Source of the DNA: Chionis minor
Taxonomy: Eukaryota > Chordata > Aves > Charadriiformes > Chionididae
Direction of reading: 5' to 3'
Assembly: GCA_013398295.1 (NCBI GenBank)
Contig: VZSF01003599.1
Location: 162,469-226,468 of the forward strand
Length of the DNA stretch: 64,000 nt
Both the position numbers and the translations under genes were made by a program. This document shows positions 53,901-64,000 of this stretch, piece by piece; position 1 is the stretch's first letter; every line of letters starts with the position of its first letter. The notes under the pieces were generated by a model. The model was not told where the DNA came from and did not search any database. It saw only the letters and a program-made list of their open reading frames with translations.

Positions 53901-55894
53901 CTTCCCTGTTGGAGGGAACAGCTTGCATCAGGGCTGTTAACCAGCTCATCTCACTTAGCCTATAATAAGAGAAGAATTATGTCCCCCTTGTCACCTGGCT
54001 GAAAATAGCGGACACCGTTTCATTATAAACTCGGACATATTGCCTTTGGTAACTTGCACACGGGTACTTGAAAGCTGGCTGTGTTTGTTCTTTCTATACA
54101 ATTTGGTCTATGCGGATTTTCCCAGGATACTTGTTAAGGGGTTTGCTGTGAAATATTGCAGTCATTAAGGCAAATTGCTAAACCTTTAGCAAAAAAGCTT
54201 TCCTTAAAACCAACTGCCAATAGCTTGATCTCGGAAAAATTCCTTTTTTATATTGGTATAATTAATGAACGGGTTTGATTCTTCAGAGGTTCTTGGACTC
54301 ATGGGGCTCAAAAGCTTGGCGAGGCACGGCGTAAGTCTCATAAGAGCGGTGGCGTTGGGGAGTGCTCTTCTGCATGGGTCATCTAGGTGCTGCATTTTTT
54401 GGTTCTTGGGCTGTGCCTAGATTGTCAGCAGCCCTGAGCTGGGGACGGGCAAACACAGACCCTCCCTGATGTGTGCCAAGGTTGTGTTGGGCTGGTGTGT
54501 GATAGCGGGGCCAAGAGTGCTGGAGTCTTTCTGGTGCTCTGTTTCACAGTGCTCCCGCAGCTGCTGGGCTGAGACAGCCAGCCGGGCTCCCCCGAGGAAA
54601 TGTCCCTGTTGCTGTGACAGCCAGGGAGGTGGCTATTTTGCTTCTCCTGCCTGCTTAAAACGTTTTAGCTCGTTAGCCGAGGGAATGCTCAGCATCGCGC
54701 AATCAAAAAGATTTATTTGGTCTTTGCTCTTAGGAGTTTTCAGTGCAGAGATTTAACTCCAGAAGTTATTGACCTCAGCAGTGAATAGAGAGTGGAGGTA
54801 TTTGGAGATACTGGTTTTTGCTCTCCCTCTTAGGCAATTTTTGTCCATTCTGGTCTGTGACTGGTGTATCTTTTTGTTAGACAAGCACTCTTCTTAATGG
54901 TGTACCATTTAATTTCTCTAGTGACAAGAGGAAGAAATAAGTTATTCCTCTTTTAAGAGAGTGATTTAAGTAGGGAATAATGAATGCAAAATGCTGTCAT
55001 TAAAAATCAGCAGATAAGCTGATGGATCATCTGTCACTCCCAAGCCTTGCCATAAAGGAAAAATAGATAATTGTTTTTTTTTTTTTAAATAAAAACAGTA
55101 ATGATGAGTAGGGAACATGTTGACTGTGAATGCCATAATAATGAAAACTGTTATTTATTTGGTGAACAACACCTTGCGACGCCCTGCTGACCAACACGTT
55201 TTAGGAGAAAATAAGTTCTTTCAAGAGCCTTCCAAAAAGGGTGTAGCATGAGAGATGGGTTATTTTTGTGTTCTCTGTATTTCACCACTTTTCTCGGGGC
55301 AGGTATTAATTCTATATCTTAGCAGAATACTGGCATGAAATTGTATTTCCACAGTACATACTTAGCTGTTGTGAGTGGGAATGACGTGTCTACAATGGAA
55401 GAGGCATTTGGATGCCTGCAGGAGGAGATCCCTGGGTCTGACCTGCCTGCGTTCAGGTTCAGTGCTTCCAGGTGTGACTTATTTCAAGGGAGGTACCTAA
55501 ACCAGCCCTCCAATAATTATTCAATAAAAGTGCTTTTTCTCTGCACGTAACATACACGGAAGGCTACTGGGCTAGCTCAGATGCATACATCTAAATTAGA
55601 GAAATATTAAATGGAGTGAGGGTAATCCAAGCCTTTGTTTCTTGGAAATTTCTGCTTCCCTTTTGATACTATTAAGAAGTTAATAATTTTTGGCATTCCT
55701 CAGTTGGGACTGTTATCTGGGATAGAACAGGTTTTCCCTTGGTTCAAGACATGGCTTAGCTGAGTGATAGCCCTTAGCAAATATTGACTCTGTTTTGCTG
55801 AGTGTTGTCCTTATTAACCTACCCCGAGCTGCTGAAAATGCATTAGTTGGGTTTTCCTGTTGCTTCTATATAAACTTAGTGCTAGTGTGACAAT
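47948..55894. other. Intronic sequence without recognisable genes
   Basis: About 8 kb of non-coding DNA. The stretch 48160-48560 is very AT-rich. A GC-richer patch at 48660-49150 has several overlapping chance frames. A 14-base direct repeat (cagtagcttagaga) occurs at about 50185-50198 and 50208-50221. A short perfect hairpin lies at 51065-51085. No CR1, LTR or RNA gene was recognised. Confidence 0.45.
51065..51085 (+). repeat. Short perfect hairpin
   Basis: Nine-base complementary arms (cttctacct and aggtagaag) flank a three-base loop. It has no T run or other context, so it is probably incidental. Confidence 0.6.
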
Positions 55895-55980
55895 GGAAAA
55901 ATAGGGACTCAGGTAGTTCTTAGGTATGAGGCTGATTTTCCCACATTATAGGTGAGTGCTTTCACCCCTGGGCTGTTTGG
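55895..55980 (-). repeat. tRNA-derived SINE head, antisense (ancient)
   Basis: Read on the - strand from about 55978, the sequence 'cagcccaggggtgaaagcac' followed by 'tcacct' matches the A-box part of tRNA-derived SINEs ('tagcccagtggttagagcac'). The downstream B-box part is poorly preserved. A MIR/CORE-SINE origin is likely, but the subfamily cannot be told by eye. Confidence 0.45.
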
Positions 55981-58900
55981 AAGATGGATCTTGTAATCCT
56001 GCAGTTTTCAGAAAGATGAGATTTTTACCTGAAGTGAAAAGAATGTATCTCTTAAAAACTGTTTTTTAAGGAAAATTGTTTCCATCCTCATTGTCCTTTT
56101 CACTTCTGACATATAATGGAACATTTTAATTTGATTACTGATTGTCATCTTATTACTGTTGTTTATGAACTGTTTATTAATCAATACTATAGTATTCCAA
56201 AAAGTCTTTTCTATCTCTGGCATCTGTGTTTGGCGCCAAGAGCACGTGTAGGACGCTGTCTTCAGAAGGTCTCAGTAGACTTGTACTTGATTCAGGGCCA
56301 GGCTCTTGGAGACTTCATTAAACAGCCTCAGCTGACCTTTACCAAGCCAAAGAACAGCTGTCTGCTCTGTTTTGTATGCCTTTATTTAGTTTTTTTAAAT
56401 GTATTTTGCTCAGCTCCGCTGCAATGTGTCCAGTAATCTAGATATTAGACCAAGAGTTGTTTGGAGTTCAGTGATGTTGAAAACTTGCCACTTATCTACT
56501 TGCATGAAATAAGACCTGACAGTCCCAGTCCGGCATCTTATTTAGCCAGACACAAGTGCTCTGTTCCTCACTGCACACCCTAGAACATCTATTTTTCTCA
56601 CTCATTACAAGGAGACAGGGAAGGAGAAGTTCAAGCCCTCATCACAGTATATTTTCCATCCCACAAAAGCATTTCTATCAACTGTGTCCAAAGCTTTGTG
56701 AAATGATGCTGTCATCGGGGTAATACCAGTCCTTGGCCTCTGGGAAGAGGCTGCCGTAGATACAATATAAAAAAAAATACTTTTGGTGGTTGCAACCAAC
56801 AGTGCTTCCCTCCCTTCACCTTCCCAAGCTTCTCAGAACATTCACTCCAGCTGGATAAAGGCGGTTCACGTCACAGCACAGGACGGGGCAGATGGGGTGA
56901 GTCTTGCATGGCTGCAGGAACTGCCCGCTCGTTTTGAAGGGGCAGCAGCAGAGCAGAGTGGGTCAAGTGCAGGGCTGCAGCTCCCGTCCTGTTTGCCAAT
57001 CCACAATTAGCTCAACTTTGCCGCTTACTCATGATTTACTTATATTGTTGCCCCAAGCCAGGTGAACATACTCTTGTTCTGAAAAGACTATGGTGGAGGG
57101 GGGAAAAAAAAAAAAAGTCAAACATGTTCTTAGAAGCTGAAAATACCAGCAGATTTCTGTTGATTTGGAGATGACTAGGCATTCATACCTTTATTCTTCG
57201 CACAAGTTTTTAAAAACACTGTAGGGCTCCATTCTTTGTGTTTTACAGAACAAAATCTCTGATTTTTTTTTTTTTTTTTTGGCTTGTTTGTTAAATATAT
57301 AATAACAGTAAGTATCATAAAGAATTGGAGAACTGGATGGGTGGGAGCAGGATTTCTTTCAACCAGTTGAATGGAACAAGAAGTTGATCACCTGCGGTGG
57401 GGCAATTTGTGCTTTTGCCTCTTGTGATTCAGTGAATTCGTGAAGCTTTTGGGTTGGCATCGTTTAGTCCTTAAGTTTTACTTTTTTGATGAAGGGATGT
57501 CTGCTGGGCTTCTTCCCTCCGCCCCCTCCTCCACCCTCAAGCTCCAGCGGAGATCAGCAGAGCTGATGTGATGATGTGAACTATAATTCTGTTTCAGCCA
57601 TGATTATACGTCAGTCTGCTGCACACCAGAAGTGGTACTTCTGGATTCCTGCTGTGAGCAGTTGATTAGATGCTAGTACCTTTTATTCTATACATAAGGT
57701 ATTTTTTTAACAAAGTACAGTAACACACAAAAGCCACAGTTTATTCTTTATTCTCTTTTTTCCATTAATGTCTTATGCTTAAATACAAAAGTAAAATGTT
57801 TTTTGGCATGCCTGATCTTCCTTAGCTCCGTATGTCCTCTTGTTCCAAATAAAATTCAATTTAAAGGTTCATGGTGACCCTAAATTGTAGGATAAGTGCG
57901 TGACCTAGGTAGAAATTTCCTACGAAATGTGAATCTTATATTGAATTTTTACCTCTCTCTGACAAAGTGAATGCTAACTGCAAGTTTATTTGCAGTCCTG
58001 CTTGTTACATTTTTCTTTGTCAGCACAAGCTTTATTCCTCCAAATATATTATTGAATGAAAGAAAGAAGCTATTCTTTTATCTGTTAATGCTGATGCCTG
58101 TAATCCATCCTGTTCATTTTCTGTGCTGCTATTTTCTTTGTATGGTCTTCTCTAGCTTATGTAGCACAGAAAAACCTAATTGCTTAAGTCTGATGTACTT
58201 TTCTATTCCTGGCAACAGTGTAGGTTGCTAAACCATTATGTGGGAGATGCCTTCTGGAACATGAAGTGTGTGTTGCAGTTGGGATACGGCAGGGTTAGGG
58301 CCCGGTCTAAGAGGAGCCTTTTAATTAGCTTTTTGGATATTTTCTATAGAGCTGCCAATTAGATTGTCATTACCTGAGCAGTTTTTCCAGGTGGAAAGTG
58401 TTCTTTCCTGAGGTCTCATGTTGCAGGGCTTTTCTAATGTATATGCTACCACTTAATTTTGAGAGATCAGGAGTGAAACCCCTGAATTTATAGCAGGAGC
58501 TAATGTTTGACAAAAGCCAGGAAGCAACTCTTCTTCTGATGACGTGAGGACAGACCTGTTTCCCTTCACAGCTAATCACTTTTGATTTCTTGCTGTTCAA
58601 AGCTTTATCTGGTTGTTAATATTTGCAAATAGCATGCTTGGTGCTGGATGGCACATAACACCGGAGACAGATTGTGCCCCAAAAGGCTAGGGCAGCTTAC
58701 GTTTATACTCATTTGCACATGCTGTACCCGAGTCTTAATTTTCTTTTAAATAGAGCTTTAATTGGGTCTCTGGATGAACACTTATGTTCACTTCTGGCCA
58801 GGTGCAAAGTGGTATCTTGTATAATGAAGGCTGTTCAGAAGCCCAGACCCTGGGGTTGGCCAGGACTGAATTTATTCCCTGATCTGCACCTGGCCCTTGG

Positions 58901-59959
58901 GCAACCAGTTAAACTCCTCCGTAAGTTTTCAAAATGCTCTAGAGCAGTGACTTGCGGGGTGCACAGGCTCTTTGTGGATTACATGAATGAGGTTAATTTC
59001 TGCTGTAGTTCTACTTATTTACCATAAAATACTAGGCAATGCCAGTACTCTTACGAACAGAGGAGTGATGGTGTTACTTATTGACAAGTCTTGTAATTTT
59101 TATCATGTCTTTTCAAATACTTACATTCTAAGTCACTGACTTCTGGAATGAAGTGATTTTGAAGGATTCCACTTGCATTTAAATGCAAAAGTGAGATTCT
59201 GCTTGCTGTGACTGATGAAAAATCTAGAAAATTTCTTGAGACTCAAAAGATGAGAAAGCAAAGGAAGAACACTTAAAAACTTTAGGAATCTTTAGGATGA
59301 GGTTATGAACACGCAGGGTCTGGTACATGATTTTTGCACGTTGGTGATGCAGAGGAGGGCTGCTCTTAGAGCCCTTGCATTAGGAACGGTGGGACTGCAT
59401 GCCGGGGTAAGGAGGGCTTCCGCGTTTTTGGGCATAAGTTATCTGTCTTCTGAAAGTGGTCATTTGATTTCCTCTCTTGGCAATTAATGTTGAAGCAGAC
59501 AGTAATTTTAAGATGAGCATGGTCAGTCTACTTGTTAATACACCATGAACACAAACACTGTAAGTTCTGAGGATCCCTGCACTGCTAATTAGTATTTCTG
59601 TGGTTTCACTAATCACTTGAACTGGGAACTTGGCCAAAACTAACAGAAGAGACTTCCAGTACAATAAATTGTTTTAATTTTGTGATCTGATCTTATGCAC
59701 GGCTCAGTGTTTCTGAAGGCAAGGGTAGAATAAAATCTCATTTTGCATGATAACATATGCAAATCAGAACTCTTTGGTCCCAGATGAAGCTCTGCTTCTA
59801 TTGACATGGTGCTAGCAAAATGCTGTTAAGAATAAAAAGCCACTAAAACTTTATTTTGCTGATAATATTTCATTATTGCTTTGTAAGCTACCTTATCCAT
59901 AGGGCAAAATCTGCCAGAGAGATAAGATCCCATAACTCCTGTTTGCTGGTATCATTCCC
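55981..59959. other. Intronic sequence, nothing recognised
   Basis: AT-rich non-coding DNA with an A run at about 57104-57116 and a run of 18 T at 57263-57280. The string 'cctggcccttgggcaacca' near 58888 is weakly MIR-like but has no supporting context. Confidence 0.4.
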
Positions 59960-60060
59960 TTTGTGATTTATAGAGTGCCGTAGATGTTCATGGCATTTTG
60001 CAGACATATAAAAGATTGACATGTTCTTGCCTCAAAGAACTTAAAAATTCTGCAGTTTAG
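59960..60060. repeat. Possible ancient LINE/SINE tail fragment
   Basis: The order 'gtgccgtagatgttcatggc', 'cattttgcagacatataaaa' and 'tgttcttgcctcaaagaact' resembles old amniote repeat tails ('...ccctgccccaaagagcttacaatct...'). The match is from memory and degenerate, so the family is left open. Confidence 0.35.
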
Positions 60061-60454
60061 CAGCAGTCAGCAGTTCCTCCTATCTGAATTTTACTTTTAA
60101 TGGCACTGTATAAAATCACTATTACACAGCCACCAAATGAAATGGTATTTTATTTTTAGTTACAATTGCGATGTTTTTCAAATGTTTGCTAAAAGTCCTC
60201 GTCTGTCTACAGGATGGGCTAGAAGGCTCTATTCCCTGGCCCGAAGGCAGAACAGAAACGGTACAAAATAGCCCCCTCTCCTCCGACCGGCAGAGATTAC
60301 CTGAAACATCACTGTGACTGCCAGTAAGGGGGCCACGTAACGCTAAGCGTGGTAGGGACATTGATGAGATGGGTAAGACTCAGTGCTGAGGAGGGGAAGA
60401 TTCATAGCTCCTTTCACAGCAGGAGCCAAACTGCGTTCCTGTGGTAATGACTCC

Positions 60455-60535
60455 CGGCCATCGCTGGTTTATGTGAGATTTGAACTAGTGACCGAGCAAT
60501 GAAACGCACTCTGTCCTGTTACCAACTCCTTGAGT
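60455..60535 (-). repeat. tRNA-derived SINE head, antisense
   Basis: On the - strand an A-box-like 'ggagttggtaacag' (60529 to 60516) is followed about 30 bases later by a B-box-like 'agttcaaatctc' (60486 to 60475), the spacing of an RNA polymerase III internal promoter in a tRNA-related sequence. A real tRNA gene is unlikely, because acceptor-stem pairing and a clear anticodon arm are not seen. It fits a degraded tRNA-derived SINE. Confidence 0.5.
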
Positions 60536-60540
60536 CTCAG

Positions 60541-63411
60541 AACGGGCGCTGCAGACTTCCAGCAAGGGGCTTGGGATGATTTCTGTAGCGCATACAGAGG
60601 TCAACCAGCTAATTCCTCACAAACCACCCTGAAAATCTTCCTATAAAAGTTTAAGGGTCTAGGTGAGTAAAATTTTTGATGTAGGTAATACTTATGTGTC
60701 CCTGTCTGAAGGAGAATAGAGTCACCTGCTCTTTATTTAATTGTATATAAAACCTTTTCCCACCATAGACTTGAAACAATCAGATGTCATTTTATTAGCA
60801 GTATTTGGAACGTTGTTTTGCTACTTGACACATCTTTACATTCTGCATTATTTCATTATGGTTAAATGTGAGTGAAGTTCACCCTTTATACATGCGATTT
60901 TAGGATTTCCAGGCACTTGTATAAAGTGAAATCCTTCTATATCCTGCCCAGGTAATTGAACAGAATTATATGTATAAACATAACATTAAAAACAATTTTC
61001 TGAGCCTCGTGATTACACTGATTTTGTCACACACCTGCATGTACTGACTTACCATATTCTGTCACTCATAGTAAACTCTGTCCCACAGCATAATGTGACA
61101 GATGCTAATGAATATGATACATTTTTCAAAGCAGAGATACTTGGACAGATCTTACTTTCACCTTATTAAATGCTTTGAAATTAATTTTGTTGAAAATAAA
61201 GTAAGATTCTGGGGGTTTCAAAGGGCTGTACCTTGACCCTAAGCATAAATGAAATTCACTTAAATTTTATAGATTGCTTTGATGAATTCCAGCCTAAAAG
61301 ATTTCTGAGCAGCAGACTGGTGGGAGGCTGGAATTATTTGGAGGGGTTTTGTTTCTAAGGAGGTGAGTGAAAAAGCTCGCACTAATTTCACTGGGAACTC
61401 GAGCAAGCTGTTATGTTGTCGTCCAGTTACATTTTCTCAGCGCAAGACAGCAGCAGGGGTGGTTTTGTCTGGATTCTTGGGTATAACATAAGGCACTTGG
61501 AGGATTGCAAGGTCAAAGCCACCAGGGTTTGTCAGACACCCTGCCTTTCTCTTTGAACAAAAGCTCAGCAGAGAGCGTGGTGTAACAGAATTAACAAAAT
61601 ACACAGTTTCAAAGACAGCAAACTTTCTTAAAGGACTTTGGGAAAGGAGGGCTGCCGTTGATTGCTCTGTCAGCTTTGAAGTGTAGCACTACACCGGTGC
61701 AAATATTCACACGCAAAAGTATGAGGACAGAGTCGGGTATAACAACCCTCTTGTAGTTCTCTCATACACACATTTTTATTGGTGTGTGTGCATCGTGATG
61801 GGCAAACCCGGACTCCCCACTGCCGTGCATCCACAGCTCTGTGTTTCCCGTGTTCCAATTGTCTCTCTTTTTATTTCTTTGTTGTTTACCATCTCCGGTT
61901 GCCTGCAGTGGGTAATCATGCTCTGGTGTCAGCTTTTTTATGTTTTGCTGGGTGGCACCTTCCTTTTAGGTTGTCTTTTTTTGGCGCAGTGGGTGCTGAT
62001 GTCGTTATCCGCAGGCTTTGCTCTGCGGTTCGGGAGAGCTCACGTTGGGCAAGACTTGGTTTTTACCCTGTCCGGACTCTGGTGAAACACCCGTCGACTC
62101 CTGGTGGCCACTGGGGGTTGCCCAGTCACGTCCTTACTCGAGGAAGAAACAGTTGAAATAGGTTTTAGTAAACCCTTAGCTGCTTGTCACCCGCTTTAAC
62201 CAGAAGTGGGGCAGGGTGAGGAGGGCCCGGTACTGCCTGTGGGGAAGAGGCAGAACATTCCAGAAACACGATGTCCTGCCTCCACAGGCTCCCTGTGGCG
62301 GCAGTGCCTCCCAGGGATGGTACCCTGTGCCCGGCTTTTGCCCCGGGGATGTGGGGAGCAGCACAAGGAGGTGTGCGAGGAGGTGTTCCCGCACAGCTGG
62401 GCTGACACACTACCCTGTGCGGCACCGAGCTGGGCACTGCCAGCGCTCCCCGTGTCACCCGGGGCATCACTCTTCAGGCCGCCGTGGTATGAACCAGATC
62501 AGCGTCTCTCTCATATGCACAAATGTTTTACCAGTCATGCTTTAAACTACAGGGATCGTCAGCATTTCAGTCACACGCTCAGCTGGGGGGAGTTAATATC
62601 CTTCCTGACTGAGTACGTCGCCTAGAGGGACCGTTTTGTGTGTAACACTCCGGTAGAGAGAGCGATACCAGGCGCCGAGTGGCTCAGGGTAAAAGACTAA
62701 TGTGCACTATGTTAAATGGTGTCTTGGGTTTAGCTGGGTCCCTATTCATAAAACACAACGAAGTGGCGACAAGGATAAACCTTGTCAGCTAAAGGAGCTG
62801 CTGGGAATACCAGAGAGTACTTAGTGACTAAAACAAATCAAATTTTGAAATCCTCCCTTCCAAAGGAAAGCACAGAGGGGATTTAACTAGAGTGAACAAG
62901 TGTTTTTGCAGTAAAATGGCAGCGTGCGTGTGAGCGGGCTGGGGGGAGAGGAGGCTCCAGGGTTAGCTTGGCTGCACCAGGGCAGAGTGTGCTGTGACAG
63001 GGTTGGTGTGGTGGCTCCAGCTTCAGGAGGAGGGACGTGGAGACGAAGGGACGCCTGGCAGTTGTGAGTGACGATCTTGAGCAGCAAACCTGGGGCCTGG
63101 GTTATCGCTGTGCCCTCAGTCCGTGCTGTGGTAGTGGCCATGGCAGTCGGCAGCAGGTGCCTTCCAAAAGCCTTCTGGATGGTGAGACCCTTCCTGCTCG
63201 GCGTAGGGTCCTGCTGTAAGGGGTTAACTATACGTTGTGCGCTGCTACCCTGTTTGGGTCTGGGAATATTCCTTTTTAATTGTAATTAGGCTGTCCTTGT
63301 GTTCATGGCTTGTTTCCATATGGGAATTGTTCCTGACAAAAGCTGTTCCAGGAGTTTGGCTGCTCGCCTGGCGCTGGGGAGCTGGGCTTCAGCTCTCTGC
63401 TAAACCAGATG
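60541..63411. other. Intronic sequence, GC-richer from about 61900
   Basis: AT-rich at first, then more GC-rich at about 61900-62500 and 62880-63200, where open frames up to 139 codons overlap on both strands without similarity to any protein. No repeat family was recognised. Confidence 0.4.
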
Positions 63412-63530
63412 CTCCCTCTGCGACTCTGGCCAAGTTGCTTAGACTCTCTGTGCCTCAGTTTCTAGTCATAAAATGGGAAGATTATCATCTGCCTGTCTTG
63501 CAAGGGACTTAGGAACACAGTAATCAGAGA
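63412..63530 (+). repeat. MIR-like ancient SINE, sense
   Basis: This is the best-preserved MIR-like copy in the window. 'ctctgcgactctggccaagt' is followed by 'tgcttagactctctgtgcct', 'cagtttctagtcataaaatg' and 'ggaagattatcatctgcctg'. These match in order the MIR core 'ttgggcaagttacttaacct', 'ctctgtgcctcagtttcctc' and 'atctgtaaaatgg'. The 5' tRNA-like head is missing or too diverged. Confidence 0.78.
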
Positions 63531-64000
63531 GAGTTGAACACTCTGAGTGAGTGGTGGGGGGAATGGTACATGTTCCTCAGACAGGCAGAGAGAAACACCC
63601 ATGGATTTGACTCTGGCTGGGACCCTGTCCCTTGTTGAGGCAGACTAATGCACTAGCTACAAGTCTTGCCGTCAGTTCTTAGCAAAACTTCAACTGAACC
63701 TCAAGTCTTTGGTAGCCATAGAAAGAGAAGTAATCAAGAGAACACTGTGAAACAGATGCTGTCTTCCTCTGCCTAGAAATGCAGATAAACTTCCTCGGGA
63801 TTTTCAGAAATACTTTGTACCTATCTCTTGTTGAAGTTTGCGGCAGTATGACAGAAAATCCCACTAGGCTCTTACTGTTTATGTCTTCTGGTTCTTATGT
63901 CATTCATGTCACCCTTCAGTCAAGAGCTGTTTATGTCCTTGCATTGTTCCTTGCAGTGTTGCCTCAGGAGCTTCAGTTGCACCACCATTGGTCACCTTAT
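63531..64000. other. Intronic sequence to the window end
   Basis: I see no exon, repeat or RNA gene in this final stretch. Confidence 0.45.

Larger units (their letters stand above)
43309..64000 (+). other. TMEM132B: 5' part of TMEM132 intron 3
   Basis: At least 20.7 kb of intron follows exon 3. I looked for the next family exon, which should enter in phase 2 and encode a segment with a conserved 'W.V.YP'-like strand, and did not find it. It probably lies beyond the window. The repeats and motifs inside are listed separately. Confidence 0.75.

Noticed and set aside
58880..58930. MIR-like string near 'cttgggcaacca'
   Set aside because: Only one short motif matches and the flanks do not continue the MIR order.
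60455..60535. Functional tRNA gene on the - strand
   Set aside because: A and B boxes are visible, but no cloverleaf with paired acceptor stem and clear anticodon arm could be drawn.
62165..62625. Overlapping frames of 100-139 codons on both strands
   Set aside because: Same effect of local GC content. No similarity or exon-like borders.
43309..64000. Further TMEM132 exon in intron 3
   Set aside because: I searched for phase-2 exons encoding the next family segment and saw none. Reading by eye could miss a diverged exon, so a profile search would decide.

Overview
This window looks like bird nuclear DNA. The main reason is three CR1 retrotransposon 3' ends of avian style: short pieces ending in repeats of the ATTCTATG type, next to the conserved block around 'ggtcccttccaacc'. 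The DNA is mostly AT-rich, with a few short GC-rich patches. There is almost no coding sequence, and no sign of bacterial, viral or organellar organisation.

The only gene supported by the sequence is one TMEM132-family member on the + strand, seen as two coding exons in very long introns. Exon 2 (3742-4621, 880 bp) encodes about 293 residues of the N-terminal extracellular region. Exon 3 (43168-43308, 141 bp) encodes the next 47 or so residues. The donor of exon 2 and the acceptor of exon 3 are both in phase 2, so the two join in frame across a 38,546-bp intron. The protein resembles the B/C/D subgroup. TMEM132B is my best paralogue call, because the exon 3 product lacks the pattern I associate with TMEM132D, but this is by elimination. 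The signal-peptide exon lies before the window and the remaining exons lie after it. The bases before 3742 are the end of intron 1, and those after 43308 are the first 20.7 kb of intron 3.

The introns hold CR1 3' ends (22551-22636 +, 37255-37340 +, 47274-47443 -) and several older SINE relics. The relics include MIR-like copies (5055-5195 -, 38526-38650 +, 63412-63530 +) and tRNA-derived heads (55895-55980 -, 60455-60535 -). There is also a diverged pair of related segments at 21359-21625 and 22768-23030 that I cannot assign to a family. Other features are a G-quadruplex motif, a long pyrimidine tract, homopolymers, small CpG clusters, an interleaved set of inverted repeats at 33542-33632, and one ambiguous base at 29400.

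I found no previously undescribed biological system. The observations most worth checking are the unassigned diverged repeat pair, a possible frame-shifting cassette exon at 45627-45744, and the pseudoknot-like inverted repeats near 33.6 kb. Open frames other than the two exons look like chance frames in intronic DNA.
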